The notes beneath the pieces were generated by a model. It was given only the letters and a program-made list of their open reading frames with translations. It made no database searches and was not told where the DNA came from. Below, piece after piece: positions 32,702-42,407 of a DNA stretch of 64,000 nt (position 1 is the stretch's first letter; every line of letters starts with the position of its first letter). Source of the stretch: Anaerolineaceae bacterium (GTDB taxonomy: Bacteria > Chloroflexota > Anaerolineae > Aggregatilineales > Phototrophicaceae); contig WGMX01000016.1 of the NCBI GenBank assembly GCA_016124855.1, positions 1 through 64,000 of the forward strand, read 5' to 3'. The position numbers were made by a program, and so were the translations under genes.

Positions 32702-34240
32702 ATGCCGAATGCGATAGAGATGCGCCAGATTCGCAAATATTTCGAATCGACGGGCGTATTGGCCTGCGATAATGTGAATCTTGCGGTCAATAAAGGTGAA
32801 ATTCACGCGCTGGTGGGCGAAAATGGCGCGGGTAAAACCACGCTTATGAGCATCTTGTATGGGCTGGTGACACCCGACAGCGGACAAATTTTTGTGGACG
32901 AAAAGCCGGTTCACATCGCGCATCCGAATGATGCCATTCGCGCCGGAATTGGTATGGTGCATCAGCACTTTAAGCTGGTTCCGGGATTCACAATTGCCGA
33001 GAATATTATGCTGGGGATTGAGCCGAACCAGATGGGGTTCATCAACAGCGGGGCGGAGGCGGAAGCAGTCCGTAAACTCTCGGAAAGTTTTGGTTTGCCG
33101 GTCAATCCAAACTTGCGGGTGGCTGATATATCGGTGGGTTTGCAGCAGCGGGTCGAAATTCTCAAAGCACTGCAACGCAACGCACAAATCCTGATTTTGG
33201 ATGAGCCGACGGCTGTGCTTACACCGCAAGAAGTGCATGAACTGTATACCGTGATCCGCAAATTGGCGAAAGACGGACGAACGATTTTGTTGATCACACA
33301 CAAGCTGCTGGAAGTCAAAGATGTGGCCGACCGCGTGAGTGTGATGCGGCGCGGGCAGATGATCGGTACACACAATGTGGCTGATGTGACAATTCGTGAT
33401 ATGGCCCGGATGATGGTGGGGCGCGAGGTTATTCTACAGGTTGAAAAGCAGCCAGCTCAACCGGCGGAGACGGTACTTAAAGTCGAAAATCTGCTAGTAG
33501 CAGGTATGGGCGGCGTGCCGGCGGTGTTGGGTGTGAATTTGGAAGTACGCGCCGGGGAAATCTTGGGTGTGGCAGGCGTTACGGGTAACGGACAAACGGA
33601 ATTGGTGGAAGCCATTACCGGAATGCGACCGGCTGACGCGGGGCATATCATCATGTTGGGCAAGGATATTACCCATTGTACTGTTCGCGAACGGCGTGAA
33701 CAGGGCATGGCGCATATTCCCGAAGACCGGATGGTGATCGGGCTGAACCTGATGACCAATTTAGACGAAAATGTGGTGGTTACGCATTATCAAGATGCGC
33801 CATATTCGAAGTACGGTATCTTCAACCGCAAGCCGATTCGTGCGCTGGCGCAGAAAATCATCGACTCGTTTCAAGTCAAATCAGCACGGGTTGGCGAGGG
33901 GATTTCGACACTTTCGGGTGGCAATTTACAGAAGATTGTGTTGGGTCGCGAACTTTCTGGCAGCCCAAAACTGGTAATTATCAACCAGCCGACACGCGGT
34001 TTGGATGTGGGAAGCATCGAGTTTGTGCATAAAACACTGATTGAGGCGCGGGATGCGGGTGCGGCTATCCTGTTGATTTCGGTCGAACTTGAAGAAATAT
34101 TTTCGTTGAGCGACCGTATCGCAGTGATGTTTGATGGACGTATCAACGGTGTTTTGCAGGCTGAGGATGCCACCGAACAAGATGTTGGGCTGCTGATGGC
34201 AGGTGGCAGTTTAGAGCATGAGAAGGTGCAAGCATCATGA
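32702..34240 (+). CDS. Nucleoside/BMP-type ABC transporter, double ATP-binding subunit
   Basis: 512 residues with two ABC domains, like sugar and nucleoside importer ATPases (RbsA/YufO type). Domain 1: LVGENGAGKTTLMSIL, signature DISVGLQQRVEILKAL, ILILDEPTAVLTPQ. Domain 2 is typically degenerate: VAGVTGNGQTELVEAI in place of a Walker A lysine and an intact LSGGNLQKIVLGREL. The conserved HQHFKLVPGFTIAENIMLG is characteristic of the BMP-linked transporters. It energises uptake of the ligand of the upstream binding protein. Its last four bases (ATGA) overlap the first permease gene. Confidence 0.93.
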   Translation: MPNAIEMRQIRKYFESTGVLACDNVNLAVNKGEIHALVGENGAGKTTLMSILYGLVTPDSGQIFVDEKPVHIAHPNDAIRAGIGMVHQHFKLVPGFTIAENIMLGIEPNQMGFINSGAEAEAVRKLSESFGLPVNPNLRVADISVGLQQRVEILKALQRNAQILILDEPTAVLTPQEVHELYTVIRKLAKDGRTILLITHKLLEVKDVADRVSVMRRGQMIGTHNVADVTIRDMARMMVGREVILQVEKQPAQPAETVLKVENLLVAGMGGVPAVLGVNLEVRAGEILGVAGVTGNGQTELVEAITGMRPADAGHIIMLGKDITHCTVRERREQGMAHIPEDRMVIGLNLMTNLDENVVVTHYQDAPYSKYGIFNRKPIRALAQKIIDSFQVKSARVGEGISTLSGGNLQKIVLGRELSGSPKLVIINQPTRGLDVGSIEFVHKTLIEARDAGAAILLISVELEEIFSLSDRIAVMFDGRINGVLQAEDATEQDVGLLMAGGSLEHEKVQAS

Positions 34241-35520
34241 CTTCATTGAAATTACGCCAATATTTAGAAAATGCGGCTATTCCCATTTTTGCCGTGCTGC
34301 TGGGATTGCTAGTCAGTTCCCTTTTTGTGACTGTGGCAAAGAGCGATCCGATTCAGACCTATCAACGGCTGTTTTGTGAAGGTTTTGGGCCGCGCGGCTG
34401 CCAGAGCTTTAGTGATTTGATCATCTTTCGCGTACCGGCGGCTGATAATCCGGATGTGATACAGACCTTTTTCGCGCCGTTATATGGGGGGGGAGGACAT
34501 CCGCTGGCGGTTGTGACTGAACGCGCGACGATTTTGATCTTGACGGCACTTTCGGCGACGGTGGCTTTCCAAGCCGGTTTGTTCAGCATCGGTATGGATG
34601 GACAACTGGTATTAGGGGCGATTACGGCGGCCTTCCTCGGTTACTGGCTGCCTAACCAAATTTATACGGCGGCAGGCGTGGGCGATATTAAAGGGGCATC
34701 CGAAACACTGGTGACGGTGATGCACTTATTTGTACCGCTGGTATGTTTAGCTGCGGCGATGATGGTCGGGGCATTTTATTCGTGGATTGCCGGTTACTTA
34801 AAGGTCAAGCTGAACGTTAATGAATTGATCGTGACCATTATCTTGAATGCTATCGCGGTCAGTATTGTGCATTATCTGGTGAATAATCCGCTGCGGGCTG
34901 ATTTCACCAACACGGCACGTACCGCCCGCATTGATGACACGGCGTGGCTTGTGCCATTTAACCGTGGACTGCTGCCGGGTGTGGAATGGTTTTCGGGTTC
35001 GCGCGTGGGCGTGGGCATTATCATGGCGTTGGTGGCGGCGGTGGCAGTCGGCTTTTACCTGTGGCGGACGACGGCGGGTTATGAGCAGCGTATGACACGC
35101 GGTTCGGGTTTATTCGCGCGGTTCGCTGGAGTTGCCAACGAGAGGGCTGCACTGCGTGCCATGCTCATCAGTGGGGCGCTAAGCGGTTTGGCCGGCGCAA
35201 TCCAGATTATCGGTGTGGAACGGCGTGTGGTAGATGGGTTTGCCAGCGCGGGCTTAGGCTTTGATGGCGTGTTAGTTGCGGTGCTGGCACGAGAGTCGAT
35301 TGTGGGGATTATCATCGTCGGCACTTTTTTTGCGGGGCTGGAGCTAGGAGCGATTAACCTCCAGTTTGGCGACATACCGCGCCAATTAGGGGGCATCATC
35401 ATCGCGTTCATTATTTTGTTTAACTCGATGGAAACATTTTTCCAAAAGGGACTTACGCGCTTGCGGTTGTGGCTGCGACCACCGCGCACGACAAGTGCTT
35501 CGAATGAGGTGGTCGTATGA
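34237..35520 (+). CDS. Nucleoside ABC transporter permease 1
   Basis: 427 residues, about ten membrane helices of the BPD_transp_2 family. The family motif ILTALSATVAFQAGLFSIGM followed by DGQLVLGAITAAF, and the late GALSGLAGAIQIIGVERRV and GFDGVLVAVLARES, identify the YufP-type inner membrane component. An extended loop between helices 1 and 2 (SDPIQTYQRLFCEGFGPRGC) is extracytoplasmic. Translation is coupled to the ATPase upstream and permease 2 downstream by 4-base overlaps. Confidence 0.92.
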   Translation: MTSLKLRQYLENAAIPIFAVLLGLLVSSLFVTVAKSDPIQTYQRLFCEGFGPRGCQSFSDLIIFRVPAADNPDVIQTFFAPLYGGGGHPLAVVTERATILILTALSATVAFQAGLFSIGMDGQLVLGAITAAFLGYWLPNQIYTAAGVGDIKGASETLVTVMHLFVPLVCLAAAMMVGAFYSWIAGYLKVKLNVNELIVTIILNAIAVSIVHYLVNNPLRADFTNTARTARIDDTAWLVPFNRGLLPGVEWFSGSRVGVGIIMALVAAVAVGFYLWRTTAGYEQRMTRGSGLFARFAGVANERAALRAMLISGALSGLAGAIQIIGVERRVVDGFASAGLGFDGVLVAVLARESIVGIIIVGTFFAGLELGAINLQFGDIPRQLGGIIIAFIILFNSMETFFQKGLTRLRLWLRPPRTTSASNEVVV

Positions 35521-36584
35521 TTAGCTTAGTGAACGGCGGCAATCGCCAATTACGGATTGGGCTTATCATCGCTGGCGTGGTTATCGCTATTTTGTTTTTC
35601 TTCGGGATGCCGGAGATTTTGGTCAAGAGCAGTATCCGGTTGGCGACACCGTATATTCTGGGTTCTCTGGCGGCACTGATTGCCAGCCGTGCGGGTGTAC
35701 TGAACCTCGCCATTGAAGGCAAAATGCTGCTGGGTTCGTTTGTAGCGGTGGCTGTGCTGTATAAAACCGGATTTAATCCGATTGTGGGTGTGCTGGCAGC
35801 GATGCTTTCGGGTGGCATACTGGGTTTTATCTTCGCGGTGTTGTATTTGCGAATCCGTATCAATTTGGTGATTCTTGCGCTGGCGCTGAACTTGTTTGTG
35901 GCAAACGCGACTGTTTTCTTCCTGCGCGTTTCGTTCGGCGCGTTCGGCACATTGGCTGACCCCAGCATCAACAGTCTGCCGATTATTGACCTGCCGGTGA
36001 TTAGCGATATTCCACTGCTAAGTCGTTTAAGCGGTTATAACTTGCTGGTTTATCTGAGTTGGGTGCTGGTGTTTTTAGTGTGGTTGATGTTGTTCCGCAC
36101 ACGTTTTGGCCGGCATATCCGGGCAGTGGGCGAAAACCGGGAAGCGGCTGAAACCGTAGGAATCAACGTGACGCTGGTGCAAATTTTCGCGCTGACGATC
36201 AGTGGTATGTTGGCGGGTATGGCGGGCGCGTTTTTGTCCATCGGCGTGTTGAGCCAGTTCGTGGAAGATATGACAGCAGGACGCGGTTGGACAGCGATCA
36301 CGGTGTCGCTGTTCGCGTTTGAACAGCCGATTGCCGCCTTCGCAACCTCCTTGTTCTTCGGTTTATCGGAGTCGCTGTCGTTTTACTTTCAGACGCAGCT
36401 CAAGATTAATTTACCGCCCGATTTACTGCTGGCAATTCCCCAGATTTCGGCACTTTCAGCGCTTATATTAGTGGCGCTGCGTATCCGAGCGGCGGAACTG
36501 CTGAAACGACGGAATTTTGTGGCGCAGTTCGGGCATGAGTTGAATAACCTGCGTAAAGGTGCATTTGTGGGTGGGCAAGACTAA
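35517..36584 (+). CDS. Nucleoside ABC transporter permease 2
   Basis: 355 residues with eight or nine helices. ATPYILGSLAALIASRAGVL and NLAIEGKMLLGSF form the BPD_transp_2 signature, and HIRAVGENREAAETVGINV is the cytoplasmic coupling loop that docks to the ATPase. It resembles YufQ-type permeases that pair with permease 1 in BMP importers. ATGA overlap with the upstream gene. The stop is followed by a short repeat (36612) and the RarA-like gene. Confidence 0.92.
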   Translation: MISLVNGGNRQLRIGLIIAGVVIAILFFFGMPEILVKSSIRLATPYILGSLAALIASRAGVLNLAIEGKMLLGSFVAVAVLYKTGFNPIVGVLAAMLSGGILGFIFAVLYLRIRINLVILALALNLFVANATVFFLRVSFGAFGTLADPSINSLPIIDLPVISDIPLLSRLSGYNLLVYLSWVLVFLVWLMLFRTRFGRHIRAVGENREAAETVGINVTLVQIFALTISGMLAGMAGAFLSIGVLSQFVEDMTAGRGWTAITVSLFAFEQPIAAFATSLFFGLSESLSFYFQTQLKINLPPDLLLAIPQISALSALILVALRIRAAELLKRRNFVAQFGHELNNLRKGAFVGGQD

Positions 36585-36611
36585 AAGTTAATACGAATGC
36601 AAATGTACCGC

Positions 36612-36634
36612 CATCCCACAGGGAGGCTAGGCAC
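36612..36634 (-). repeat. Short repeat GTGCCTAGCCTCCCTGTGGG (copy 4 of 4)
   Basis: Minus-strand copy of the short hairpin repeat seen at 16063, 16381 and 17424; CCCACAGGG lies between the permease gene and the next start codon. Confidence 0.6.
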
Positions 36635-36674
36635 GGGCGCGGAGAAAATACAGAGGAAACCACAAGGAGGGATG

Positions 36675-37256
36675 ATGGCTGTTCCAAATTTTAAAGATGA
36701 TCCATGGACGCGAGTACGAACTGCCCATGATTTGCCTGCGGACGAAGTTATATCGGCGACGCAGAAGGAAATCCGGCGTGGCAACACTGAAAATGCGGCG
36801 CTGCTGGCTTATGAAATGCTCAGCACTAGCGTCGAGATGGAGGAGTATTTGTGGGGGCGGCTGCAGGTCATTTCGGTGGAAGATGTGGGTTATGGCAATT
36901 TGAATGCGCCGATTTTGATTGAAACGCTGTACCAGATGCATCTGCGAATTCCCCGCCCACGCGGCGACCGCTACCTGTTCGCGATTCATGCGGTGAGGGT
37001 GTTGTGCCAGTCGCAGAAAGAACGCGGGAGCGATGACCTCAACAACTGGGTGAACCAAGCAATAGAGAAACAAGGTGTGCTGCCTGTGATTCCCGATTAT
37101 GCGATTGACATGCACACGCGGCGCGGGCAGGAGATGGGGCGCGATTATTTCCACTTCTTAACGGAAGCCTCGCGAGTAATGCCGGAAATGCCTGATCGTG
37201 ATTTTACCTATCGTGACCGGCTGTTAGCTGCGTTGGGTGACCAGACCAAAAGCTGA
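36675..37256 (+). CDS. Stand-alone RarA/MgsA C-terminal-like domain protein
   Basis: 193 residues from the second of two adjacent ATGs, which has AAGGAGG four bases upstream. The segments VISVEDVGYGNLNAPILIET, YLFAIHAVRVLCQSQKERGS and IPDYAIDMHTRRGQEMGRDY resemble the C-terminal tetramerisation part of RarA/MgsA AAA+ ATPases (ASEDVG-----AL, and P--L----GYGK-Y-Y-H). No Walker A or B is present, so it cannot hydrolyse ATP itself. It follows the nucleoside permease by 90 bases and may be co-transcribed. The family call is by motif pattern, moderate confidence; the role is unknown. Confidence 0.7.
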   Translation: MAVPNFKDDPWTRVRTAHDLPADEVISATQKEIRRGNTENAALLAYEMLSTSVEMEEYLWGRLQVISVEDVGYGNLNAPILIETLYQMHLRIPRPRGDRYLFAIHAVRVLCQSQKERGSDDLNNWVNQAIEKQGVLPVIPDYAIDMHTRRGQEMGRDYFHFLTEASRVMPEMPDRDFTYRDRLLAALGDQTKS

Positions 37257-37275
37257 ATGCGCGAGGACTGGATGG

Positions 37276-37788
37276 ATGCTTAGCGTTGTACGGGCTGCGA
37301 CCGATGAACAAATCCAACACATACGGGAACTGTTCGCCGAGTATTTTGATTTTCTGCGAACCGATGTTGATACCGATGTAGGCGATTTGAATGATGTGCC
37401 GCCGTTAGCCGGTTATGAGGAAGAAATGGCGACTTTGCCGGGACGTTATGCAGCACCGGATGGCTGTTTATTGTTAGCCGAGTACGAGGGCAAAGCGGCT
37501 GGCTGCGTGGCGTATTACAAGTTAGAAGATGGCATTTGCGAGATCAAACGGCTGTGGGTTCGGCCTTCGTTTCGGGGCAAGAAAATTAGCCGTGTACTGG
37601 TTGAGACGTTGATTGAAGAGGCGCGTAAAAGGGGATACGCTGCTATCGTTTTAAGCACCGTCGATATTTTGAAAGAAGCCCGCACCCTATATGAGTCGCT
37701 GGGTTTTACGACGACAGCCCCTTACTATGAGATGCCAGAAGCCATGCTGGCACACGAGGTTTTCATGCGGCTGGATTTATTCTCGTAA
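37276..37788 (+). CDS. GNAT-family N-acetyltransferase
   Basis: 170 residues from the ATG at 37276 with GAGGA upstream. The acetyl-CoA-binding motif A is CEIKRLWVRPSFRGKKISRV followed by LVETLIEEARKRGY, and motif B is ARTLYESLGFTTTAPYYE. Members transfer acetyl groups from acetyl-CoA to amines; this sub-type (ELFAEYFDFL start) is common as a general small-molecule acetyltransferase. Substrate unknown. Converges with pdxR. Confidence 0.87.
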   Translation: MLSVVRAATDEQIQHIRELFAEYFDFLRTDVDTDVGDLNDVPPLAGYEEEMATLPGRYAAPDGCLLLAEYEGKAAGCVAYYKLEDGICEIKRLWVRPSFRGKKISRVLVETLIEEARKRGYAAIVLSTVDILKEARTLYESLGFTTTAPYYEMPEAMLAHEVFMRLDLFS

Positions 37789-37845
37789 CCAATTGACTCA
37801 ATGTATTCTACCCTTTGTTTTGAGATGAGAAAATAGGGCAGACCG

Positions 37846-39273
37846 TTATAGGGCAAAAGATTGCCACGCTGTCCACAGACGGTGGATGCCTTCTTCGAGG
37901 ACTGGCGGCGGGTAGCTGGTGAAATTAACGCGCAGATGATAAGGCCATGCCGCATCCGGCGAAAAACTATTTCCAATGGCAAAATCGACACCGAGTTGAG
38001 CTGCTTTCTGATGGAGATCCGCCGCTGTTGGGCCGGTCGATGGGATTTCGATCCAGACATAGAGGCCGCCAGAGGGCGTATTCCAGTGCCAGACTCCGTC
38101 TGCGAAACGGTTCAGTGCAGCCAGCAGCGCATCGCGGCGAATTTTGCAGGCATGACGGACTTTTTCCAAGTGGTTGATGAGCAAACCGCTGCGGAGTAAC
38201 TCGGTCATGGCGCGTTGATTTAACCCCGGCGTACACACATCGGCTGCCTGTTTGACACGGCTGATGCGTTTGTGCAACTGCTTGCTGCTAATTAAATAGC
38301 CGATGCGCGTGCCGGGAACTACGGTTTTGGAAAATCCGCTTGCATAAAGCACCAGACCCGAATCATCTAAAGCACATAAAGACTGCAGCGGCGTTTCTTC
38401 ATAGTCAAAGCCATCATAAACGCCGTCTTCGAGGATGGGTATTTTGTAATGTGCCGTCAAGGCTAACAGCTGGCGGCGCTGTGGCATGGATAAGACAGCC
38501 CCGGTTGGATTGAGAAAAGTCGTCATTAGATAAAACAGATGCGGATGACGCTCTTGAATGATGTTTTCAAGCATGTTGAGATCAATGCCGCGTTCTGACC
38601 ACGGGATTGTGATGAGTTCCAAGTTTCGGGTGCGGGCGATGTCGATTAATCCTACATAAGTGGGATCAGTAGTAAAGAGTATGCCATTAGGTGGCACGAG
38701 AGATTGCACGGCTAAATCAATGGCCTGCTGGCAGCCTCCTGTTACCAGAATTTGGTCGGCTGTGACGCTCATACCGCGCGAGTGGAGTTGGTCGGCAATC
38801 GCCCGGCGCAGAGGCTTATGGCCTTCGGTAGGTTCGTAACCGAGTGCTGCTCCGGCGTCACGATCTAAGATGGTATTGATAGCACGGCGCATGGCCTCGA
38901 CTGGCATAAAATCGATTGGCAAACTTCCGGTACTGAAGCTGATGAACGCCTGATGTTCCTGCGCGGTGGATTGGGCAGCGACGGTTGAAGGTATGAAATC
39001 TCCATCGCTTAACATCCATTCGGTATAGAGGACCGGGAGTTTATCAACGACAAACAAGCCGCGACGCACACGACTAACGACCAATCCGGCACTTTCCAAA
39101 GCATCATACGCATTGACAACACTGGCACGGCTGATCTGCAAGTCATCTGCTAAAACGCGGCTAGCCGGAAGCCGACACCCCGGCTTCATCTCACCGCTGA
39201 CGATGCGCTCTTTGAAATAATTAAAAAGCTGCTGATAGAGCGTATCGGGTGCATCACGGTTAAGAGTAATCAT
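37846..39273 (-). CDS. pdxR: MocR/PdxR-type transcriptional regulator (GntR HTH plus aminotransferase domain)
   Basis: 475 residues. A GntR winged helix (residues 1-75, ERIVSGEMKPGCRLPASRVL and ISRASVVNAYDALESAGLVV) is fused to a fold-type I aminotransferase-like domain with the PLP lysine in YASGFSKTVVPGTRIGYL, ILEDGVYDGFDYEE and LFTTDPTYVGLID. PdxR proteins sense PLP and activate or repress pdxST. Here it lies downstream of pdxS and pdxT in the same operon, its ATG overlapping the pdxT stop by 4 bases, which strongly supports this role over other MocR functions. Most pdxR genes are divergent from pdxST, so the order is unusual. Confidence 0.9.
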   Translation of the reverse strand: MITLNRDAPDTLYQQLFNYFKERIVSGEMKPGCRLPASRVLADDLQISRASVVNAYDALESAGLVVSRVRRGLFVVDKLPVLYTEWMLSDGDFIPSTVAAQSTAQEHQAFISFSTGSLPIDFMPVEAMRRAINTILDRDAGAALGYEPTEGHKPLRRAIADQLHSRGMSVTADQILVTGGCQQAIDLAVQSLVPPNGILFTTDPTYVGLIDIARTRNLELITIPWSERGIDLNMLENIIQERHPHLFYLMTTFLNPTGAVLSMPQRRQLLALTAHYKIPILEDGVYDGFDYEETPLQSLCALDDSGLVLYASGFSKTVVPGTRIGYLISSKQLHKRISRVKQAADVCTPGLNQRAMTELLRSGLLINHLEKVRHACKIRRDALLAALNRFADGVWHWNTPSGGLYVWIEIPSTGPTAADLHQKAAQLGVDFAIGNSFSPDAAWPYHLRVNFTSYPPPVLEEGIHRLWTAWQSFAL

Positions 39274-39830
39274 GAGCCAATCATATTGAGGAAACGCCGG
39301 TGAAAACCTAAATCGGGAGTAAGTTCAGGATGAAATGAGGTGGCGAGCAAATGTCCTTGTTGGGCGGCAACAATGCGACCATCTTCTAGCCGGGAAAGGA
39401 CTTCGACCCCATTCCCCACCGAGACAATTAACGGCGCACGAATGAAGACCGCTTCATAACGTTCACCGTCGATATCTAGGGTAGTGACGAAGCTGTTGAT
39501 TTGCCGTCCGAAGGCATTGCGCTGCACCGTAATATCCATCACGCCCAAATGTGCTTCCTGCCCGATGATTTCGCGCGCTAACATTATTGCCCCGGCACAA
39601 GTTCCCCATGTTGGAGTTGTTTGCGCGAAATCCCGTAATGGCTGCATCAGCCCATACATATCCATTAATTTCCGCAAAGTAGTGCTTTCGCCGCCGGGAA
39701 TGATTAACCCATCCAGACCGATCAAGTGGTGCGGAAGGCGTACTTCGACGGCCTGCGCACCTGAGCGTTCAAGCGCCGTTTTATGCTCGGCAAAATCGCC
39801 CTGTAATGCTAAGACGCCAATGTGTTTCAC
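39270..39830 (-). CDS. pdxT: Pyridoxal 5'-phosphate synthase glutaminase subunit PdxT
   Basis: 186 residues, class I glutamine amidotransferase. It starts [20 protein letters not shown]; the [11 protein letters not shown] oxyanion region, nucleophile Cys in [12 protein letters not shown] and the His/Glu pair in [12 protein letters not shown] are all present. It releases ammonia from glutamine and channels it to PdxS. Overlaps pdxS and pdxR by 4 bases on each side, so the three proteins are translationally coupled. Confidence 0.96.
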   Translation of the reverse strand: MKHIGVLALQGDFAEHKTALERSGAQAVEVRLPHHLIGLDGLIIPGGESTTLRKLMDMYGLMQPLRDFAQTTPTWGTCAGAIMLAREIIGQEAHLGVMDITVQRNAFGRQINSFVTTLDIDGERYEAVFIRAPLIVSVGNGVEVLSRLEDGRIVAAQQGHLLATSFHPELTPDLGFHRRFLNMIGS

Positions 39831-40765
39831 CAGCCACGACCTGCCATACGCTGTGCATCAGGCAAACTGCTGACATTGATTCCAACCATTGCTTCACCCA
39901 GATTGCGGCTGGCTTCAACCAGCAGCGCCGGATCATTAAAGTGAGTAGTGGCTTTGACGATGGCGGCGGCACGTTTGGCCGGATCACCACTCTTAAATAT
40001 ACCACTTCCGACGAAGACACCGTCAACACCAAGCTGCATCATCAGAGCTGCGTCAGCCGGTGTGGCGACCCCGCCCGCAGCGAAATTGACCACGGGCAGC
40101 CGCCCCAATTGGGCTGTTTCGAGAATGAGGGCATAAGGCGCGCCAATTTCTTTGGCGTAAGTGAACAATTCATCTTCGTCCATCGTCGTGAGACGGCGAA
40201 TTTCCGAATGGACCTGACGAGCATGACGCACGGCTTCGACTACATCACCTGTTCCAGCTTCGCCTTTGGTACGGATCATGGCTGCACCTTCGTTGATACG
40301 GCGCAGGGCCTCACCCAAATTACGGCAGCCACAGACAAACGGCACTTTGAACTTGTGCTTGTTGACGTGGTTGACTTCGTCTGCGGGAGTCAATACTTCG
40401 CTCTCGTCGATATAGTCGATACCCAACTCCTGCAAAATTTGAGCCTCGACAATGTGCCCGATGCGGCATTTTGCCATCACTGGTATGGAGACGGCGTTCA
40501 TGATGCCCTCGATCATATCAGGATCGCTCATGCGTGCCACACCGCCCTGAGCGCGAATGTCAGCCGGTACGCGTTCCAGCGCCATGACCGCACAAGCGCC
40601 CGCATCTTCGGCAATTTTAGCCTGCTCGGGTGTGACCACGTCCATAATCACGCCACCTTTGAGCATTTGTGCCAAGCCGCGTTTGAGCAGCACATTTTGC
40701 TCCGGGGTGGATGGGGTTTCAGTTTTGACTGGTTTTGTTCCTACTGCACCATTGGTTATGCTCAT
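39827..40765 (-). CDS. pdxS: Pyridoxal 5'-phosphate synthase lyase subunit PdxS
   Basis: 312 residues, a TIM barrel that makes PLP from ribose 5-phosphate, glyceraldehyde 3-phosphate and ammonia. Visible are [34 protein letters not shown], the lysine-bearing [35 protein letters not shown] and [30 protein letters not shown] precedes the ATG. First gene of the pdxS-pdxT-pdxR operon, 90 bases downstream of the M20 peptidase gene. Confidence 0.97.
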   Translation of the reverse strand: MSITNGAVGTKPVKTETPSTPEQNVLLKRGLAQMLKGGVIMDVVTPEQAKIAEDAGACAVMALERVPADIRAQGGVARMSDPDMIEGIMNAVSIPVMAKCRIGHIVEAQILQELGIDYIDESEVLTPADEVNHVNKHKFKVPFVCGCRNLGEALRRINEGAAMIRTKGEAGTGDVVEAVRHARQVHSEIRRLTTMDEDELFTYAKEIGAPYALILETAQLGRLPVVNFAAGGVATPADAALMMQLGVDGVFVGSGIFKSGDPAKRAAAIVKATTHFNDPALLVEASRNLGEAMVGINVSSLPDAQRMAGRGW

Positions 40766-40854
40766 TTTGTCTCCTTAAATCGGTTGTACATACCAATAGC
40801 CGTATTCTAGGGGACAATATTTGAGCAGTGATAAGTCCAGAACAGGCCAGTGAT

Positions 40855-42081
40855 TTAAGCGCCTACCAACGACATGCGATGAGCAGTGAGGGCGAAGACG
40901 GCTGTGGTTTCGACAAGGCTGTCGATGGTGACATATTCATCAATGGCGTGAAAATTTTCCCCGGCAGGGCCGAAGCCGCAAATGGTGGGGATACCGCGTT
41001 CATTGAGCAAATAACCCTCGTTGGATGGGCCAGCCACAATGCGCTGTGGTTCAATCTGTTTGACATCCCGCACGACACTTTCCAAAACTTGGACAATGGT
41101 CGAATCAATTGATGTAAGGGTGGCGGACGCATCGTTGAGCAATGAACGGGTGAAGGTGACGCCGCGTTCTTGTTCGACGCGGGTCATACAAGTGTCAAGT
41201 AAGGATTCGATTTGCTGGCGGTTTGTATCCGGTGTCAGGCGAATGTCGACGGCGGCTTCACATAAATCAGGGATGATGTTGATACTTGTACCCCCTTTAA
41301 TCAATGTGCCGGGAGTGACAACCGTTCGAAATTCGTTGAAGTAAGGCGCAGTCGAATAATTAAAGCGCAGATTTTCCAATTCAAGCAGCAGACGTGCCAT
41401 GCCGGTAATAGCGTTGGCTCCGGCAGTATGTTCCTGCCATTCGGATGCGCCGCTGTGGATGGAATGTCCATGACAGGTGAGGGTGTAACGCAGCAAGCCG
41501 CGATGACCGAGTGTGATCTGATCGCCGGAATAGGCATAGATCGCCCCTTTGCCTTCCAGCAGTCCGTTATCATGCAGCCATTTGATGCCAAGTGTTCCGG
41601 TCGCGCCCGATTCTTCATCTGGCACACAGATCAGTTGAGCGCGTCCGTTGGGTAAGGCTTCGGGATGGTTTTTGAGCAGCGCTAGCGCATAGAGAGCGGC
41701 AGTCATACCGCCTTTAGTATCAATCGCGCCGCGTCCGTAGAGGCGACCATCGGCTTGTTCACCCGCAAAAGGTGGATGAGTCCACGCCGCTTCATCGCCT
41801 GCCGGAACCGTATCCAAGTGTCCAACCAGCAGCAAACCGGTGGGTGATTCGGTGCTGGTGCTGACGATAACATTCGGGCGCTGTGGGTTTTCGCCGACGA
41901 CTTCGACATGTAATCCGAGTGCGAGGGCTTGCTTGGCGATGACGAGTGCGACGGCGCGTTCGTCATGGACACCATTCACGGATGGGGTTTGCAGCAGTCT
42001 GGCGCAAAAGGCAGTTAGGTCGTTGCGTAGAAGTTGGGCTTGGTCGATGAGTTGTTGTTCGAGTGCGGTGATAGTCGTCAT
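40855..42081 (-). CDS. M20-family metallopeptidase (ArgE/DapE/CPG2-like)
   Basis: 408 residues. The two-zinc site is readable: GLLLVGHLDTVPAGDE, RGAIDTKGGMTAALYAL, CVPDEESGATGTLG (catalytic Glu pair), then GHRGLLRYTLTCHGHSIHSG at the start of the dimerisation domain and a final His in AGENFHAIDEYVT. Members deacylate N-acyl amino acids or cleave dipeptides; the substrate is open. It may share a transcript with the small DHp-like genes upstream (38 bp gap). Confidence 0.9.
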   Translation of the reverse strand: MTTITALEQQLIDQAQLLRNDLTAFCARLLQTPSVNGVHDERAVALVIAKQALALGLHVEVVGENPQRPNVIVSTSTESPTGLLLVGHLDTVPAGDEAAWTHPPFAGEQADGRLYGRGAIDTKGGMTAALYALALLKNHPEALPNGRAQLICVPDEESGATGTLGIKWLHDNGLLEGKGAIYAYSGDQITLGHRGLLRYTLTCHGHSIHSGASEWQEHTAGANAITGMARLLLELENLRFNYSTAPYFNEFRTVVTPGTLIKGGTSINIIPDLCEAAVDIRLTPDTNRQQIESLLDTCMTRVEQERGVTFTRSLLNDASATLTSIDSTIVQVLESVVRDVKQIEPQRIVAGPSNEGYLLNERGIPTICGFGPAGENFHAIDEYVTIDSLVETTAVFALTAHRMSLVGA

Positions 42082-42119
42082 TGGTGGTTAGTCTTTAGTC
42101 GTCAGTTAAAATGCAGGGA

Positions 42120-42407
42120 TTATTCGGAAGGTTGAGAGTCGGTGTTATTCATCGCATCACGAGCTTCGAAATATCTCAAAATAAGTTTCAACATATTATC
42201 GATTGTATGTGCGCTTCGTTGAGCAATTTTCAACATCTCATCATGTTCTTCTTCGGACAGGGGTTCTTCTTCCAGCATGTCTAGCGCCGCTAAAAGAGAT
42301 CCAAGCGGACGGCGCATGTCATTTGGTAATGTTCTCAATAGACTTTCGGGCGAAAGCAGTAACAAGTTGTCTGGCAAATCGGATTTGTCGTTTTGCTGAT
42401 TATCCAT
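42120..42407 (-). CDS. Small DHp-like helical protein lacking the phospho-acceptor His
   Basis: 95 residues, acidic and helical. LLRTLPNDMRRPLGSLLAAL aligns by eye with a histidine-kinase H box (xxSHELRTPLxxI), but His-Glu-Leu-Arg is Asn-Asp-Met-Arg; the second helix (MLKIAQRSAHTIDNMLKLIL) matches the DHp second helix. No ATPase domain follows. Its start overlaps the neighbouring DHp-like gene by 8 bases. I infer a paired dimerisation or phosphotransfer module, not proven. Confidence 0.65.
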   Translation of the reverse strand: MDNQQNDKSDLPDNLLLLSPESLLRTLPNDMRRPLGSLLAALDMLEEEPLSEEEHDEMLKIAQRSAHTIDNMLKLILRYFEARDAMNNTDSQPSE

